A stretch of DNA of 64,000 nt from Nitrospira sp. bin75 (GCA_002238765.1 MPMZ01000002.1:1-64000); one strand, 5' to 3'. Positions 1-8,496 are shown, counted from the stretch's first letter. Numbers and translations: made by a program. The notes: a model not told the origin generated them from the sequence alone.

Positions 1-23
1 GGGAATTATCCTTTTAACTTGAC
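1..23. repeat. Terminal inverted repeat of the IS1595-like element (passenger end)
   Basis: Exact reverse complement of 2371-2393. It starts GGGAATTATCC. The passenger gene's stop codon (TAA on the minus strand, 14-16) lies inside this repeat, so the coding sequence runs to within 13 bp of the element end. Confidence 0.95.
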
Positions 24-1285
24 GGCTGTTCTCTGAAATTTCCTTTGAGCAAGTCGTCAACGGTGAGCAGTTGTACATCAAGCCCTTCGCGTCGCCATTG
101 CGCCGCCCGCTCCTTTGCAGGCTTGGTATACCCATTCAGCGTGATATAAATTCCGCGTCCGTGTTGTTTGACCGGATAATAAAATCCTCGAAAACGGTCT
201 GTATCCCCTGACGGCTTATCCTCTTTTTTCACTTGAATCGGCGTCCCATCAAACGCCAAACGACCGTCAATTCCTCCATCAGCCACTTGAGCATGATTCG
301 TTACGCCTCCGATATATCGGACAGCGGCCTTCTCGAACTCAAATGGAGGAAGCGTTCTAAAATCTTTTCCTGATAGTGGTTTCATATCAAGCGGGACAAA
401 CAAAGAACAGTACTCAATTAAAGCGTTTCTCGTCACTTCACATGCCGTAATGCCCGCATCACAACCAACCCATTGACGATTCAATCTTTGAGCAGCCACA
501 ACCGTCGTCCCACACCCACAGAAAAAGTCAGCCACAATGTCATTAGGTTCTGTGACAGTCTCAATAATTCTGCTCAACAAGGCCAAAGGCTTCTTCGTCG
601 GCCACTCAACAGCCTCTTTGGCTTTTTGCTTTTTTCCTTTTCGTTTGACGGGGGTAATATCGAACCACCAATCGGCTTCGGACGTGCCTTTCTCAAGATC
701 AATCCAAACCTCATTCAAATCGTCTGGCCTTGCTTTTAACGCCGCAAATACTCCTGGGTTTGTCTCTTTCAGCCGTTGATACGTGATCTGCCCATTGTGG
801 TCAAAGTATGGTCGATACCGCTCAATGGTTGAGGCTGATAAGCGTGTTGTCGCAATTTTATTCGTTTTATAGTGCTTCCTGTTCTTGGCATACCAAAAAA
901 TGACATCATGTGTTTTTTTGTAATAACTTGTGTTTCGTCTGCCAGCTGGATCAATGTAGCACCAAATGATTTCGTTGATAAAATTTGTCTGGTCTTGCGC
1001 TGGATTCTTCACACCAAAAATCTTATCCAGTTCAACTTTGATGTAATGCGCCATTCTCCAATCAAGATGAACAAATAACGATCCTGTTGGTTTCAAGAGT
1101 CGGTGCATATGACGTAAGCGTTCGACCATAAATTCCACGTAGCCATACACACCGCCTCCCCAAATATCATAAAACTGTAACTCTTGAACCTTTTCTTTGA
1201 ACGCATTAGATCTCCATAACGACTGTGTACCGAAGGGGGGATCAATATAGATCAAATCAATCGACTCGTCGGGCATATCTGGCAT
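14..1285 (-). CDS. DNA methyltransferase fused to Mrr-like restriction endonuclease domain (IS passenger)
   Basis: The N-terminal half is a beta-type amino-methyltransferase: the catalytic DPPFG motif lies at about residues 16-20 and the SAM-binding FFCGCGTT motif at about 254-261. The last ~115 residues look like a PD-(D/E)XK nuclease of the Mrr type, with FEFEKAAVRYIGG, then GGIDG and IQVKKED. A single polypeptide could therefore modify and cut DNA. The listed ATG omits upstream in-frame sequence that reads NAIYQGDNLYF, a normal part of such enzymes; no ATG, GTG or TTG precedes it in frame. A second ATG at 1378-1380, directly after the transposase stop, opens a plausible N-terminus in another frame, so a frameshift near 1320 is suspected. 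The specificity is unknown. Confidence 0.8.
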   Translation of the reverse strand: MPDMPDESIDLIYIDPPFGTQSLWRSNAFKEKVQELQFYDIWGGGVYGYVEFMVERLRHMHRLLKPTGSLFVHLDWRMAHYIKVELDKIFGVKNPAQDQTNFINEIIWCYIDPAGRRNTSYYKKTHDVIFWYAKNRKHYKTNKIATTRLSASTIERYRPYFDHNGQITYQRLKETNPGVFAALKARPDDLNEVWIDLEKGTSEADWWFDITPVKRKGKKQKAKEAVEWPTKKPLALLSRIIETVTEPNDIVADFFCGCGTTVVAAQRLNRQWVGCDAGITACEVTRNALIEYCSLFVPLDMKPLSGKDFRTLPPFEFEKAAVRYIGGVTNHAQVADGGIDGRLAFDGTPIQVKKEDKPSGDTDRFRGFYYPVKQHGRGIYITLNGYTKPAKERAAQWRREGLDVQLLTVDDLLKGNFREQPSS

Positions 1286-1380
1286 AAAGTATAAGTTATC
1301 GCCTTGATAAATTGCGTTAGTTGAAATTGTGCCGACATGATAATTTCTGCTACCCTGGGAAACGCTCTTCTGCTCTTCAT

Positions 1381-2316
1381 TTAGACCTTCCCCGTCAATT
1401 CCTTATACGTGATGGGCTTCCCTGGCATCGCTCCGAACAGCGAGGCCATGCGATCCACGGTATCAACCTCACAATTCCCCTCATTGAGCCGGAAGGCGAA
1501 CTCATGCGCATATCGACCAAGGTGCTTGTAACTCACATGATGGAACGTCCCATGAATCCCTCGCTTCAAGACCGCCCACACGCTTTCCATACTGTTGGTA
1601 TGGACAAAGCCCTTCGCCCATTCCTTTTGTGAATGTCTGACCGAATCGTGATAGGACACAACCTGATTCAGGCTTCGATAGGCGCGGTGCTCATCCGTAC
1701 AGACCACACTCTCAGGCTCAACGTGACGGGCAATGATCGGGAACATGGCGTGTTTGTTGGCGTCGGGAACGGGTTGAATAACCACCTTTCCACCACGTTG
1801 ACGCATGCCAAGCAAGGGTTGTTTGCCGACTGGTCCGCGTCCACCTTTCAATTTCTTGGTTTCCTTTTTGTTCCCTTCCAAACCGCCGATGTAGGTTTCG
1901 TCAATCTCAACAATACCAGATAAGAGAATAGAGTCGGTATCACAGGCCAGACGAAGTCGGTGCATCATGTACCACGCCGTAGGTTGCTTCACCTTGAGTT
2001 CTTTGCCTAACTGAATCGAGGAAATACCCTTTCTGGCCGTGAGCATCAAATACGCCGCAAAGAGCCACTTGCGGGCATCCACCTTGTTGCGTTCAAGTGG
2101 AGTATTGGTGAAAACCGTAAAGTAGGCCCGACACATGCCGCACCAGTAGGTTCCCACCTTTTTCTGAGGGGTGATCTTGTCTGCCTTCTCACACTTGGTA
2201 CAGGCTGGGGAACCTTGCCAGCGAACCCGTTCAAAGTAGCGCACGGCACTGTCAATCGTGGGAAACATCTCAGTCAACTGGAACAGGCTTAACGTAGTGG
2301 CTTTGCGTTTTTTCAT
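1381..2316 (-). CDS. IS1595-family (ISXO2-like) transposase
   Basis: 311 residues, normal for the family. The N-terminus has a zinc ribbon (CTKCEKADK ... CGMCRAYF, about residues 38-62). The catalytic core includes EIDETYIGG, CTDEHRAY and HTNSMESVW followed by LKRGIHGTFHHVS, matching the DDE-type ISXO2 core. A clear AGGAG lies about 8 nt upstream of the ATG. The gene appears intact and would act on the inverted repeats at 1-23 and 2371-2393. The passenger frame begins immediately after its stop. Confidence 0.95.
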   Translation of the reverse strand: MKKRKATTLSLFQLTEMFPTIDSAVRYFERVRWQGSPACTKCEKADKITPQKKVGTYWCGMCRAYFTVFTNTPLERNKVDARKWLFAAYLMLTARKGISSIQLGKELKVKQPTAWYMMHRLRLACDTDSILLSGIVEIDETYIGGLEGNKKETKKLKGGRGPVGKQPLLGMRQRGGKVVIQPVPDANKHAMFPIIARHVEPESVVCTDEHRAYRSLNQVVSYHDSVRHSQKEWAKGFVHTNSMESVWAVLKRGIHGTFHHVSYKHLGRYAHEFAFRLNEGNCEVDTVDRMASLFGAMPGKPITYKELTGKV

Positions 2317-2346
2317 CTGCTAGACTCCTTTCGTGACCATGCTCGG

Positions 2347-2375
2347 AGTCTATCAGAAGTCTATCCCTTTGTCAA
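2347..2375 (-). promoter_or_regulatory. Transposase promoter overlapping the terminal repeat
   Basis: On the minus strand TTGACA (2370-2375), a 17-bp spacer and TAGACT (2347-2352) precede the transposase start. The -35 box overlaps the inner edge of the inverted repeat, so a transposase bound to the repeat would occlude its own promoter. GATAGACT is directly repeated (2347-2354 and 2358-2365). Confidence 0.65.
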
Positions 2376-2393
2376 GTTAAAAGGATAATTCCC
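2371..2393. repeat. Terminal inverted repeat of the IS1595-like element (transposase end)
   Basis: Perfect 23-bp reverse complement of 1-23. It marks the boundary with the chromosomal flank, 26 bp before the likely queA start. Confidence 0.95.
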
Positions 2394-2418
2394 CTCTTTT
2401 TTGTCGACGTGGGTACCT

Positions 2419-3441
2419 GTGCGACTTTCCGAGTTCGACTTTCCTTTCGATGATTCGCTGATTGCCGATCATCCGGTTTCTCCGAGAGATCATGCTCGGC
2501 TGTTGGTCGTGCCCCGAATGGGATCCCCCGTGTTTCAACATGCCAGGGTGAAGAATCTGCCTGACCTGTTGCAGGCCGGCGACGTGGTGGTCTTGAACGA
2601 CACGAAGGTGATGCCCGCCAGGCTCCACGGCACCAAACGGTCGAGCGGCGGAAAGGTCGAGGTGTTGTTGGTCCGGCCTTTGGAGGCAACGAGTTGGGAA
2701 GTCTTGTTGAAAGGCCATGTCGCCACCGGGCAGATTCTGCAATTTCAGGATGAGGCGACCGCCGAGGTCCTGGAACGGACACAAGCACGCACGGTCCTTC
2801 GTATCGATACCCGAGGGTCCATCAAAGACCTTCTGGACAGGATAGGCGAAGTCCCGCTTCCGCCCTACATCAAGCGTCCGGCCGACGAGCGGGACAAAGA
2901 AGCCTACCAAACGGTCTTCGCGCGCTCGGAGGGGGCCGTGGCCGCACCGACTGCGGGTTTGCATTTCACCGAACAATTGCTTGTCGCGCTCAAACAGCAG
3001 GGTATTCAACTCGTGACCGTCACGCTGCACGTCGGGCCCGGGACGTTTCGTCCCGTCACCGTGGACCATATCGAAGACCATCACATGACCGCCGAATGGT
3101 TTGAAATTTCCGGGGAAACGGCGAAATGCCTTAATGCCGCAAAGGCCGAAGGCCGGCGAGTCGTAGCGGTCGGAACCACGTCGGTGCGCACGTTGGAATC
3201 AGCAATCGACGAAGCCGGAAAAATCCGTCCGGGTCCGGGTGAGACCCGGTTGTTCATCACGCCCGGGTTCCGCTTCACGATGGTGGACGCCCTGCTGACC
3301 AATTTTCATTTGCCGCGCACCACGTTGCTCATGCTGGTCTCCGCGTTTGGCGGTCTCGATCAACTGCGAGCGGCGTACGCGGAAGCCATCACCGCCAGGT
3401 ACCGTTTCTACAGCTACGGCGATGCCATGTTAATTCAATGA
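2419..3441 (+). CDS. queA: S-adenosylmethionine:tRNA ribosyltransferase-isomerase
   Basis: Transfers and isomerises the ribosyl moiety of SAM onto 7-aminomethyl-7-deazaguanine in tRNA, giving epoxyqueuosine. The 340 residues match the family length. Recognisable stretches are RLSEFDFPFDD at the N-terminus, LPPYIKRPADERD, AAPTAGLHFT, TLHVGPGTF and NFHLPRTTLLMLVSAFGG. The GTG at 2419 is chosen because the family starts with M-R-L-S-x-F; a TTG at 2401 is the other option. The IS1595-like element ends at 2393, so the native promoter and leader have probably been displaced. Confidence 0.95.
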   Translation: MRLSEFDFPFDDSLIADHPVSPRDHARLLVVPRMGSPVFQHARVKNLPDLLQAGDVVVLNDTKVMPARLHGTKRSSGGKVEVLLVRPLEATSWEVLLKGHVATGQILQFQDEATAEVLERTQARTVLRIDTRGSIKDLLDRIGEVPLPPYIKRPADERDKEAYQTVFARSEGAVAAPTAGLHFTEQLLVALKQQGIQLVTVTLHVGPGTFRPVTVDHIEDHHMTAEWFEISGETAKCLNAAKAEGRRVVAVGTTSVRTLESAIDEAGKIRPGPGETRLFITPGFRFTMVDALLTNFHLPRTTLLMLVSAFGGLDQLRAAYAEAITARYRFYSYGDAMLIQ

Positions 3442-3588
3442 GTCGGGATTCGTTTCGACAGAATGCCAAGACTGTTTGCGCCTTAGTAAATGCACTGATG
3501 AGTAGAAAGGTTCTTTCTTGGGCTCAAAAATGTAACATGTTAATGTGCAGTTACAAGCACAGGGATTTGGAAGCCAAGAATTAGAACG

Positions 3589-4515
3589 ATGAAAAAGAGG
3601 AAACTTTTTGAGGAAAGAAAAGCGTTTTCCGCGGTCCTGACAAACTTCGTTAAAGGACTTGCCGGATACGTATCAGCCGAGGACGGTCAGTGGACCGTAA
3701 AGGGCTTCATTGACATTTATAGGAACGTTTACACTATCAGTTCTGACACCAAGATCGTCTCGAAAATCCTTGAAATCCATTTATTTCCGCAAATCCTAAA
3801 ATTTGCCCAAGACAACGGTTACACAATCGTTCTTGCAGAACACCAAAACTGGTATCCTGACATCACTTTCATCAAGCGAGATGATCAGAATGTTAAGTTT
3901 GCAGTAGACCTGAAAACTACTTACCGAGATCCGAACTTCCCGGACCACGTCAATGGCTTCACTATGGGAAGTCATTGAGCATATTTCAAGAATCGTATAT
4001 CAACGAAAAACATCCAGTTCCCCTATGCGGACTACTCTGGTCACTTCTGTTTGGGGATCATCTACAGCAGAGTAGATGTCAAAGATTTGGATGAAACCGA
4101 AATCATGCACGTTGCCGAGCTGGAAAGCAAAAGAAACAAAAAACCATCACGTCAATATTCTATGACCAACGTTGATAACCTTCGCTCAATTGCCTCAGTT
4201 GTTAGAGATTTCCAGTTCTTTGTATGTGAGAAATGGCGCTTGGCGAGCGATAAGCAGGGATCCGGCAACACGGCAAATATCGGCTCGATCACTTGCATCG
4301 AAGATGTCCTCGTTGGGAATGGCGTTTTCGCTAAATTGGGCGAGGAGTGGTTCGATGAATACTGGATGAACTACGGTGTCTCGACAATGATGAAGAAGGG
4401 CAAGGCCATTCCCATCAGATCAATAGGAGACTTCTTAGATTTCAAGGGTGGCGATAACAGCAAGATTGTAGCAGTAAAGACCAAGAGAAAGACAAAGAAT
4501 AAGGAGGAGCAATGA
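3589..4515 (+). pseudogene. EcoRV-like type II restriction endonuclease with an in-frame stop
   Basis: Reading through one TGA (3976-3978) gives about 308 residues that align along their length with EcoRV. Visible matches are the active-site equivalents E62 (KILEIH), D91 (NWYPDITF), D107 and K109 (AVDLKTTY), and the recognition-loop segment GSGNTANIGSI (EcoRV has GSGNTTNIGSI). The sequence resumes in the same frame after the stop (AYFKNRISTKNIQFPYADY), so this is a nonsense change at codon 130, not a frameshift. GATATC is the inferred target. The stop lies between the catalytic centre and the recognition loop and should inactivate the enzyme. The 3' end overlaps the methylase by ATGA. Confidence 0.9.
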
Positions 4516-5459
4516 CGAGAATAATTGTTCCTCCAATTAAAAGCCAGGGGATTAAGACCAAACTCGTTCCTTGGATTCAAGCCCTTGTTCCAGACGTTAG
4601 CGGAAAGTGGATTGAGCCTTTTTTGGGAACCGGGGTTGTTGCGTTCAACTCTGGGTTTCAGAAAGCACTTTTAAACGACACCAATCCCCACGTTATTCGT
4701 TTTTATCAATGCGTGAAAGATCGTGAAATCACGCCCCAACTGGTTCGAGAGTACTTAGAGAAAGAAGGGGAACAACTTAGGATGGCGCCTGAATGTGGAT
4801 ATGCCCACTTTCGGGCCATTAAAGATAGATTTAACGTTACTCATGATCCACTGGATTTTCTATTTCTTTCTCGTGCAGGTTTTAACGGAATGATGCGCTT
4901 CAATCGCGCTGGGGAGTGGAATATCCCCTTCTGCAAAAAGGCGGAACGTTTTTCCCGCAGCTACATCACGAAGATTGTGAATCAAGTACGTGATGTCGAC
5001 TGCCTCATCCAACCTTCTTGGATTTTCACTGTAGAAAATTTTGAAGCCACCATCGAAAAAGCAGAAAAGGACGACGTCATCTATTGTGATCCGCCTTACA
5101 TCGGAAGATACGTGGACTACTACAGTGGCTGGACAGAGAAATCCGAACGAAGGCTCTTCGACCTTCTGTCAGCTTCGCCGGCTCGGTTTATTCTCTCCAC
5201 GTGGCATCATAATGATTATCGTCACAACCCATATATAGATTCATTATGGAGTAAATTTAATATCGTCACCCGGGATCATTTCTATCACTCCGGCGGAAAG
5301 ATTGAAAACAGAAAATCGATTGTTGAAGCATTGGCGTTCAATTTTGAGGCGAATATTAAAAGACACAATCACGATGTATATCCGAAGCCTGAGCAATTGT
5401 TGCTTTGCGAAAACAGAGCGAAATATATCACGCAACAATTGAGTCGAGTTGACGTGTGA
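4512..5459 (+). CDS. EcoRV-type adenine-N6 DNA methyltransferase (D12/Dam class)
   Basis: A Dam-class enzyme predicted to methylate adenine in GATATC. At 315 residues it resembles M.EcoRV throughout: VPPIKSQGIKTKLVPWI near the start, EPFLGTGVVAFN (SAM binding, about 36-47), LDFLFLSRAGFNGM, CDPPYIGRYVDYY (catalytic DPPY from D193) and FILSTWHHNDYR. It overlaps the broken endonuclease by 4 bp and is intact, so the host probably retains solitary methylation after losing cutting activity. It is AT-richer than the flanking core genes. Confidence 0.95.
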   Translation: MTRIIVPPIKSQGIKTKLVPWIQALVPDVSGKWIEPFLGTGVVAFNSGFQKALLNDTNPHVIRFYQCVKDREITPQLVREYLEKEGEQLRMAPECGYAHFRAIKDRFNVTHDPLDFLFLSRAGFNGMMRFNRAGEWNIPFCKKAERFSRSYITKIVNQVRDVDCLIQPSWIFTVENFEATIEKAEKDDVIYCDPPYIGRYVDYYSGWTEKSERRLFDLLSASPARFILSTWHHNDYRHNPYIDSLWSKFNIVTRDHFYHSGGKIENRKSIVEALAFNFEANIKRHNHDVYPKPEQLLLCENRAKYITQQLSRVDV

Positions 5460-5493
5460 TGTGCAGTATACTGGAGGAGGGGCAAAAGGATTT

Positions 5494-5748
5494 TTGAAGA
5501 ACAAAACCAAATATACGGATGAGCCTCTTGGCCGATTGAGCGTGATTGAAGATTTTCTCCCACCGCCGGACGAGTTGGTGCTTCGCCGGGACCAAGTCAA
5601 GGTCACGATGTCTTTGAGCAAATCGAGTGTGGATTTCTTTAAAAAAGAGGCCGGGAAACGCCGGACTTCGTATCAGGCGATGATCCGCAGGCTTATCGAC
5701 CTGTACGCTGCCCAATATGAAAAGCGCCTCAAAAGGCGCTCTCCCTGA
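5494..5748 (+). CDS. BrnA/CopG-like ribbon-helix-helix antitoxin
   Basis: About 84 residues from the TTG at 5494 (KNKTKYTDEPLGRL...), the start expected for this family; an upstream TTG at 5449 would overlap the methylase. The segment EDFLPPPDELVLRRD followed by QVKVTMSLSKSSVDFFKK and SYQAMIRRLIDLYA is typical of BrnA/CopG antitoxins that bind DNA through a C-terminal ribbon-helix-helix. No toxin gene adjoins it: the gene upstream is the methylase. It is thus an orphan antitoxin or a regulator left from a lost module. Confidence 0.75.
   Translation: MKNKTKYTDEPLGRLSVIEDFLPPPDELVLRRDQVKVTMSLSKSSVDFFKKEAGKRRTSYQAMIRRLIDLYAAQYEKRLKRRSP
5723..5740 (-). terminator. Hairpin terminator for the minus-strand gene at 5848
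   Basis: AGCGCC and GGCGCT form a 6-bp stem around a 6-nt loop. On the minus strand it is followed by TTTT, so it fits the end of the transcript coming from 6750. It overlaps the 3' end of the antitoxin gene. Confidence 0.45.
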
Positions 5749-5847
5749 CGATTCTCTGAACCACAACACGCAGGCTTAAAGGGAATCATCTATCCTGATC
5801 AAACGCTTGCATCGGTTCATGCTTTCAGCTTCGGATGGTTTTCTACA

Positions 5848-6750
5848 TCATTCGTTTGGGTCGGTTTCAACGGGTTCACCTATCATCTCACGGTATCGTT
5901 TGACGCACGGCCAGATCTTCCGATACCCAAGCCACCTCGCTTCTTTATTATTTTTGGCACATCGTTCTACCAAGCCGGTGTAGCGGTCTTGGTTTAACAT
6001 AGAGGCCACGAACCTGGAATAGCCGGTGATGGTCTCCTTCACGCATAGCGTATCATCAACAGCCGTTTTTTCATTGATGAATTTGAGCAACAAATCGTTA
6101 TAAGTCCGAGCATCGACCAATTCTTTGTATTTATCCCAAGAATCACTTCGGCTTGGATTAAGAAGGATTCCTTGTTTTACTAATCGTCGTTCGCCTGCAT
6201 AGCTTTCCAGGCGCGTTTCCCCAATGTTCCATGATATCCCTGCCTCTTTGATCCATTCGAGGCTATGTCTGATTGTCCAAGTACAGGCCTTCACAATATC
6301 GTCCAGAGTTTCCAAACATTCGACGACTTCTACCGGATCATCCGATTGCCAAATAGCCTTGCAATGAGCGGCTCGTTTCTTGTGACCTTGGCCTGCCTTG
6401 ACGTGGGCGATAGCTTCATCAAAGGCAGCCGCTGCACGAGCGGCGCGTGACTTGGCCCAGGCATCCATTTCTTTTTGGGTTTTGGCCTCTTCAGATCGGG
6501 CATTGACTTCGTTGATGGCGGCTTTATATACAGAGAGCGCTTCAAGCGTCGCTCGGTGTACAACCAAGGCTTCATCGATGACTCTGGACAAGGTCTCCGC
6601 AGACGCGACTGCCGACACTCTTCCCTGTGTAGCTTTGGCTTTGTCGAGTTCGGTTATGGCCTCGGGCAACGTCTCGGCAAACGAGGCCATCGGCATGCTT
6701 CCCAGCAGAACGATAACGACAAAGAAGCTCTTGAACAAAATGGTCTTCAT
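5848..6750 (-). CDS. Secreted protein of unknown function
   Basis: Not recognised. The 300-residue product begins with a clear signal peptide (MKTILFKSFFVVIVLLGS ... SFAETLP), so it is probably periplasmic or exported. Residues ~30-120 are rich in Ala, Glu and Lys and look helical; the C-terminal half has four Cys (CKAIW, CLETL, CTWTI, then CVKE and CAKN further on). AGGAG lies about 11 nt upstream of the ATG. It sits alone, divergent from the 410-residue gene at 6927, within the accessory block. Confidence 0.6.
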   Translation of the reverse strand: MKTILFKSFFVVIVLLGSMPMASFAETLPEAITELDKAKATQGRVSAVASAETLSRVIDEALVVHRATLEALSVYKAAINEVNARSEEAKTQKEMDAWAKSRAARAAAAFDEAIAHVKAGQGHKKRAAHCKAIWQSDDPVEVVECLETLDDIVKACTWTIRHSLEWIKEAGISWNIGETRLESYAGERRLVKQGILLNPSRSDSWDKYKELVDARTYNDLLLKFINEKTAVDDTLCVKETITGYSRFVASMLNQDRYTGLVERCAKNNKEARWLGYRKIWPCVKRYREMIGEPVETDPNE

Positions 6751-6926
6751 GGTTTTATTGCTCCTGGTGTGTGTGATGGTTCAGTTGCTTGTTCGACACA
6801 AACGTAGAAAAAGACAGGAAGAGCCGTCAAAGGCTCTCATGTTTTGCGTGGGCAAACACATATATAATTCCCTTACGATAGAGGGAAAAGGGCTATATTA
6901 TGCTTTAATTTTGGGAAGGAGAGTCT

Positions 6927-8159
6927 ATGGCTGATGATATCTTTAGCGAAACTGACGAATTCATGGAAGAAGTTGTGAACGATCCCGAAAGCCAGCGCGA
7001 AATGCAGCGTGAAATAGAAGAATGGGAGACGCAACGCCTCGATATTATATCGAGGCCTCAATCCGGGCCTATGGCACCAACCGACGGGGAAATCCTGAAC
7101 CTCATAGGCAAAGGATTCGATCTCTTCTGCGAGGTCCCGTTTGGCAATCACTACGATCATCTTATCGAGCGACTTTCTTTTACGCATAGTGAGCTTGAGG
7201 TTGACGATGAACGTAAGTTGAAAACAGCATGGACGACGTTCCTGAACGAAGCTGACACTACATTCGACGAATTAATCCTGAGTGAGGGCGTGGCTGGATG
7301 GTACGAGGAACGTGAGATGTACGCTCATGCCATTGCTGTCTATGAACATTTATATACTCTTGTTCGTCGCGGTGAGCTTGGGTGTGATCATTTCGATCAG
7401 AGGTTTGATTCGAGCGAGAGAAGTTTGCTCGAAATCTGGCTGGGCAGTCTCGTTTCTCTCTACTACTATCGCCTAAAACAACCTGAGCGAGCGAGACATT
7501 TTTGCGAACTTATCGAAGATTATTACAATGATGACTATGTATCTCTCGTGGGGTCTGCGGAAGCCATCTCCTGGAGAGATGAACTGAGTCGTGCCGCTAT
7601 TAACCCAAGATTTCAAACAGACTTGGATGCGGCGCAGAACAGACTGAGACATGAATACGGCTCATTATTTGACGATCTCCATAATAGAACTAAGAAGTTT
7701 GTCGTAGGGGCGGAGTTGTGGAGCGACAAGCATTGGATAAAAATCAATCCTTGGTCAGTTCCTCTACGCTGGGCGCTGTCGATAGAGTCGGAATTTCATT
7801 ATCAGGTATTTCAGCCCAACCGGCATCAGATCGAAAAATTGCTTGGTGACGATGCCCCACGTCGTAACCAGATATGTGGTTTAGGGCAAATTATCACAGT
7901 GTTTGAAAAAGCAGGACCCAACGTTGGTCTAAGCTGCATATTAGCCCCTAAGCGCAATAGAGAATTTCTTACTTCTCGGGATACGCTTGCAAGACTGAAG
8001 GTTGTACGTAACGATCGCAATCGAGTCGCCCATGCCAGCGAAAGGAACGCCTATACCTTGGCGGAGAGCCTTGATTTTGTCGAGGAAATTCGAAAGACCA
8101 AATGGGTGTTCAAATTTATGGACGCGTTGCAGCCGAAAAATCGCTCTACTCGCAACTGA
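6927..8159 (+). CDS. HEPN-like protein of unknown function
   Basis: 410 residues preceded by a good Shine-Dalgarno (GGAAGGAGAG). The N-terminus is very acidic (ETDEFMEEVVNDPESQ). The middle resembles a helical TPR-like region around ALSVYKA-type helices (AIAVYEHLYTLVRRGEL). The C-terminus has VRNDRNRVAHAS at about residue 362, which fits the R-x4-6-H signature of HEPN nucleases. The position between an R-M system and a toxin-antitoxin pair suggests a defence role, but that is inference only. Confidence 0.6.
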   Translation: MADDIFSETDEFMEEVVNDPESQREMQREIEEWETQRLDIISRPQSGPMAPTDGEILNLIGKGFDLFCEVPFGNHYDHLIERLSFTHSELEVDDERKLKTAWTTFLNEADTTFDELILSEGVAGWYEEREMYAHAIAVYEHLYTLVRRGELGCDHFDQRFDSSERSLLEIWLGSLVSLYYYRLKQPERARHFCELIEDYYNDDYVSLVGSAEAISWRDELSRAAINPRFQTDLDAAQNRLRHEYGSLFDDLHNRTKKFVVGAELWSDKHWIKINPWSVPLRWALSIESEFHYQVFQPNRHQIEKLLGDDAPRRNQICGLGQIITVFEKAGPNVGLSCILAPKRNREFLTSRDTLARLKVVRNDRNRVAHASERNAYTLAESLDFVEEIRKTKWVFKFMDALQPKNRSTRN

Positions 8160-8218
8160 CAAACGCTGGCGCTGCTACGATGATGAAGAAAGCTAAGGCT
8201 GCCCCCATTGAAACAGCG

Positions 8219-8247
8219 TTGACATCAGATGCGTTCTCTCTTATCAT
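8219..8247 (+). promoter_or_regulatory. Sigma-70-type promoter of the vapBC-like pair
   Basis: TTGACA (8219-8224), a 17-bp spacer and TATCAT (8242-8247). Transcription would start around 8254, only a few bases before the ATG at 8257, implying a nearly leaderless mRNA. Confidence 0.65.
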
Positions 8248-8256
8248 CATGACATC

Positions 8257-8496
8257 ATGCCGAGAACGACCGTTGACATTGATGGGCCTCTGTTGAAGGA
8301 ACTCAAAAGCCTTCAAAAGAGAGAGAACCGATCATTGGGACAAATTATGTCTCAACTGCTGGCGGAAGCTCTCTTTCAAAGGAGAAAGACCCCGCGAGTA
8401 GCCAAACTGCATTGGGTGTCTCGTTCTATGAAGGCCCGCATTGATTTTTCCGACAAAGAGGCCCTTTATGCCCTGCTTGATGAGAACGTGAAGTGA
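8257..8496 (+). CDS. VapB-like ribbon-helix-helix antitoxin
   Basis: 79 residues starting PRTTVDIDGPLLKELKSL, typical of ribbon-helix-helix antitoxins in PIN-toxin pairs. The C-terminal part (VSRSMKARIDFSDKEALYALLD) is the usual toxin-binding tail. Its TGA overlaps the GTG start of the downstream PIN gene, showing translational coupling. No Shine-Dalgarno is visible, consistent with the very short leader. The gene is intact although its toxin is broken. Confidence 0.85.
   Translation: MPRTTVDIDGPLLKELKSLQKRENRSLGQIMSQLLAEALFQRRKTPRVAKLHWVSRSMKARIDFSDKEALYALLDENVK

Larger units (their letters stand above)
1..2393 (-). mobile_element. IS1595-like element carrying a methyltransferase-nuclease passenger
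   Basis: Perfect 23-bp inverted repeats lie at 1-23 and 2371-2393 and bracket an ISXO2/IS1595-type transposase and a second gene on the same strand. Both termini begin GGG, as is usual for IS1595 ends. The left end coincides with the window start, so an 8-bp target duplication (the right copy would be 2394-2401) cannot be checked. The family is known to include members with passenger genes; the passenger here is a DNA methyltransferase fused to a nuclease-like domain. The element sits just upstream of queA. Confidence 0.88.

Noticed and set aside
3976-3978. The in-frame TGA in the EcoRV homologue as a selenocysteine codon
   Set aside because: No SECIS-like hairpin is apparent directly after it, EcoRV has no Cys or Sec there, and the expected residue is unremarkable. 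A nonsense change is simpler.
6820-6837. AGAGCC/GGCTCT hairpin upstream of the HEPN-like gene as a terminator
   Set aside because: The 6-bp stem has no adjacent T-run on either strand in a useful orientation.
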